Part shown: one piece after another, positions 4,647 through 5,124 of the stretch
Layout of the letters: each line of letters opens with the position of its first letter
How positions within the stretch are numbered: the stretch's first letter is position 1
DNA from: Desulfobacteraceae bacterium
Lineage (GTDB): Bacteria > Desulfobacterota > Desulfobacteria > Desulfobacterales > Desulfosarcinaceae
DNA length: 5,124 bases
Assembly (NCBI GenBank): GCA_027031325.1
Contig: JALVRI010000313.1
Span: 1 to 5,124, forward strand
Direction: 5' to 3'
Position numbers and translations under genes: made by a program
The notes under the pieces: model-generated
The model's input: only the letters and a program-made list of their open reading frames with translations
What the model was told of the DNA's origin: nothing
The model's database searches: none

Positions 4647-5124
4647 ATGCAACCTTACGCTCCTGAATTGGCGATGATTTCAGCCCGCCGGGAGTTCGGC
4701 GAACACGGAGGGGTGGCTCCTTCCATCTCTCGCTCGGCCACCTTTACGGTAATCGACCCACACACCTTGCCTGAAATCTTCAAGGGCGCCAAGGGCCCTG
4801 ACAAAGGGGGGTGTTTTCTCTACAGCCGCCATTTTAACCCGACTGTCAGCGTGCTGGGCCGTTACCTGGCCGCGATGGAAGGAACCGAGGCTGCCATGTG
4901 CACAAGCAGCGGAATGTCTGCCATAGCTTGCACCCTGCTCCAGTTGTGTCGCCAGGGAGATCACATAGTTTCGAGCGACACCATATATGGAGGCACACAT
5001 GCCCTGATGGCTGACTTGATGCCCAGATTTGGAATCGAAACAACTTTTGTGGACATCTCCCAACCCGAGAAGGTAAAAAAGGCAATAAATAAACATACCA
5101 AAGTCATCTATACCGAGTCCATTG
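4647..5124 (+). CDS. Cys/Met-metabolism PLP enzyme, probable methionine gamma-lyase (3' end outside window)
   Basis: The first 159 residues of a protein usually about 400-440 long are visible. The family is fold-type I, PLP-dependent, cytosolic and tetrameric. Methionine gamma-lyase cleaves methionine to methanethiol, 2-oxobutyrate and ammonia; cystathionine gamma-synthase and O-acylhomoserine sulfhydrylases are close relatives. REFGEHGGVAPSISRSATFT (residues 15-34) is the N-terminal arm. YSRHFNPT (59-66) supplies the tyrosine and arginine that bind the neighbouring subunit's PLP phosphate. TSSGMSAI (86-93) is the PLP phosphate loop. IYGGTHAL (113-120) holds the tyrosine that stacks on PLP. 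IYTESI (154-159) reaches the start of the E-S-x-x-N-P stretch; the catalytic lysine is beyond the edge. The spacing and wording resemble plant methionine gamma-lyase more than the Pseudomonas enzyme, with glycine replacing that enzyme's active-site cysteine. The adjacent Lrp-type regulator supports a catabolic role. Substrate specificity remains probable, not proven. Confidence 0.85.
   Translation, partial: MQPYAPELAMISARREFGEHGGVAPSISRSATFTVIDPHTLPEIFKGAKGPDKGGCFLYSRHFNPTVSVLGRYLAAMEGTEAAMCTSSGMSAIACTLLQLCRQGDHIVSSDTIYGGTHALMADLMPRFGIETTFVDISQPEKVKKAINKHTKVIYTESI

Noticed and set aside
4680..5096. Minus-strand open frame of 138 codons opposite the PLP enzyme
   Set aside because: It is the antisense shadow of a frame with clear methionine gamma-lyase family motifs.

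Overview
The window looks like ordinary bacterial chromosome of moderate GC content, with Shine-Dalgarno-led genes. The enzymes (an iron-sulfur Old Yellow Enzyme type flavoprotein and a methionine gamma-lyase type PLP enzyme) suggest an anaerobe. An anaerobic Desulfobacterota-like bacterium is my best guess, made from remembered family resemblance and not from any search. There are no RNA genes, CRISPR arrays, insertion sequences or transposase genes.

Layout. (1) Positions 2-682, plus strand: the end of a multi-pass membrane protein that begins before the window and seems to contain an internal duplication. (2) Positions 748-2706, minus strand, convergent with gene 1: a complete 652-residue, three-domain NADH:flavin oxidoreductase related to 2,4-dienoyl-CoA reductase (FMN barrel, 4Fe-4S cysteines, FAD and NAD(P) Rossmann folds). 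Just upstream of it, on the same strand and in the same frame, positions 2764-2973 hold a 69-codon open frame for a very hydrophobic peptide with no convincing start; it is a small membrane protein or the remnant of one. (3) Positions 3188-3838, plus strand: a two-gene operon of a 62-residue DUF2080-like protein, with an AbrB-like GNSGRVYLP core, and a 145-residue GNAT acetyltransferase. A plausible sigma70-type promoter precedes it, and an inverted repeat brackets that promoter. (4) Positions 4144-5124, plus strand: an Lrp/AsnC-family regulator followed 23 bases later by the first 159 residues of a methionine gamma-lyase-like enzyme that resembles the plant-type branch. A strongly AT-rich leader with two short palindromes 20 bp apart precedes the regulator.

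How the genes may work together. The Lrp-type regulator and the sulfur amino acid lyase form a clear functional pair: an amino-acid-responsive regulator next to a catabolic enzyme. The DUF2080/GNAT pair is probably co-expressed, but its purpose cannot be read from sequence; it is the least explained unit here. The flavoprotein stands alone apart from the small hydrophobic frame, and its substrate cannot be assigned. I see no strong sign of a wholly new system. The items most worth checking are the DUF2080-GNAT pair with its bracketed promoter and the small hydrophobic frame upstream of the flavoprotein.
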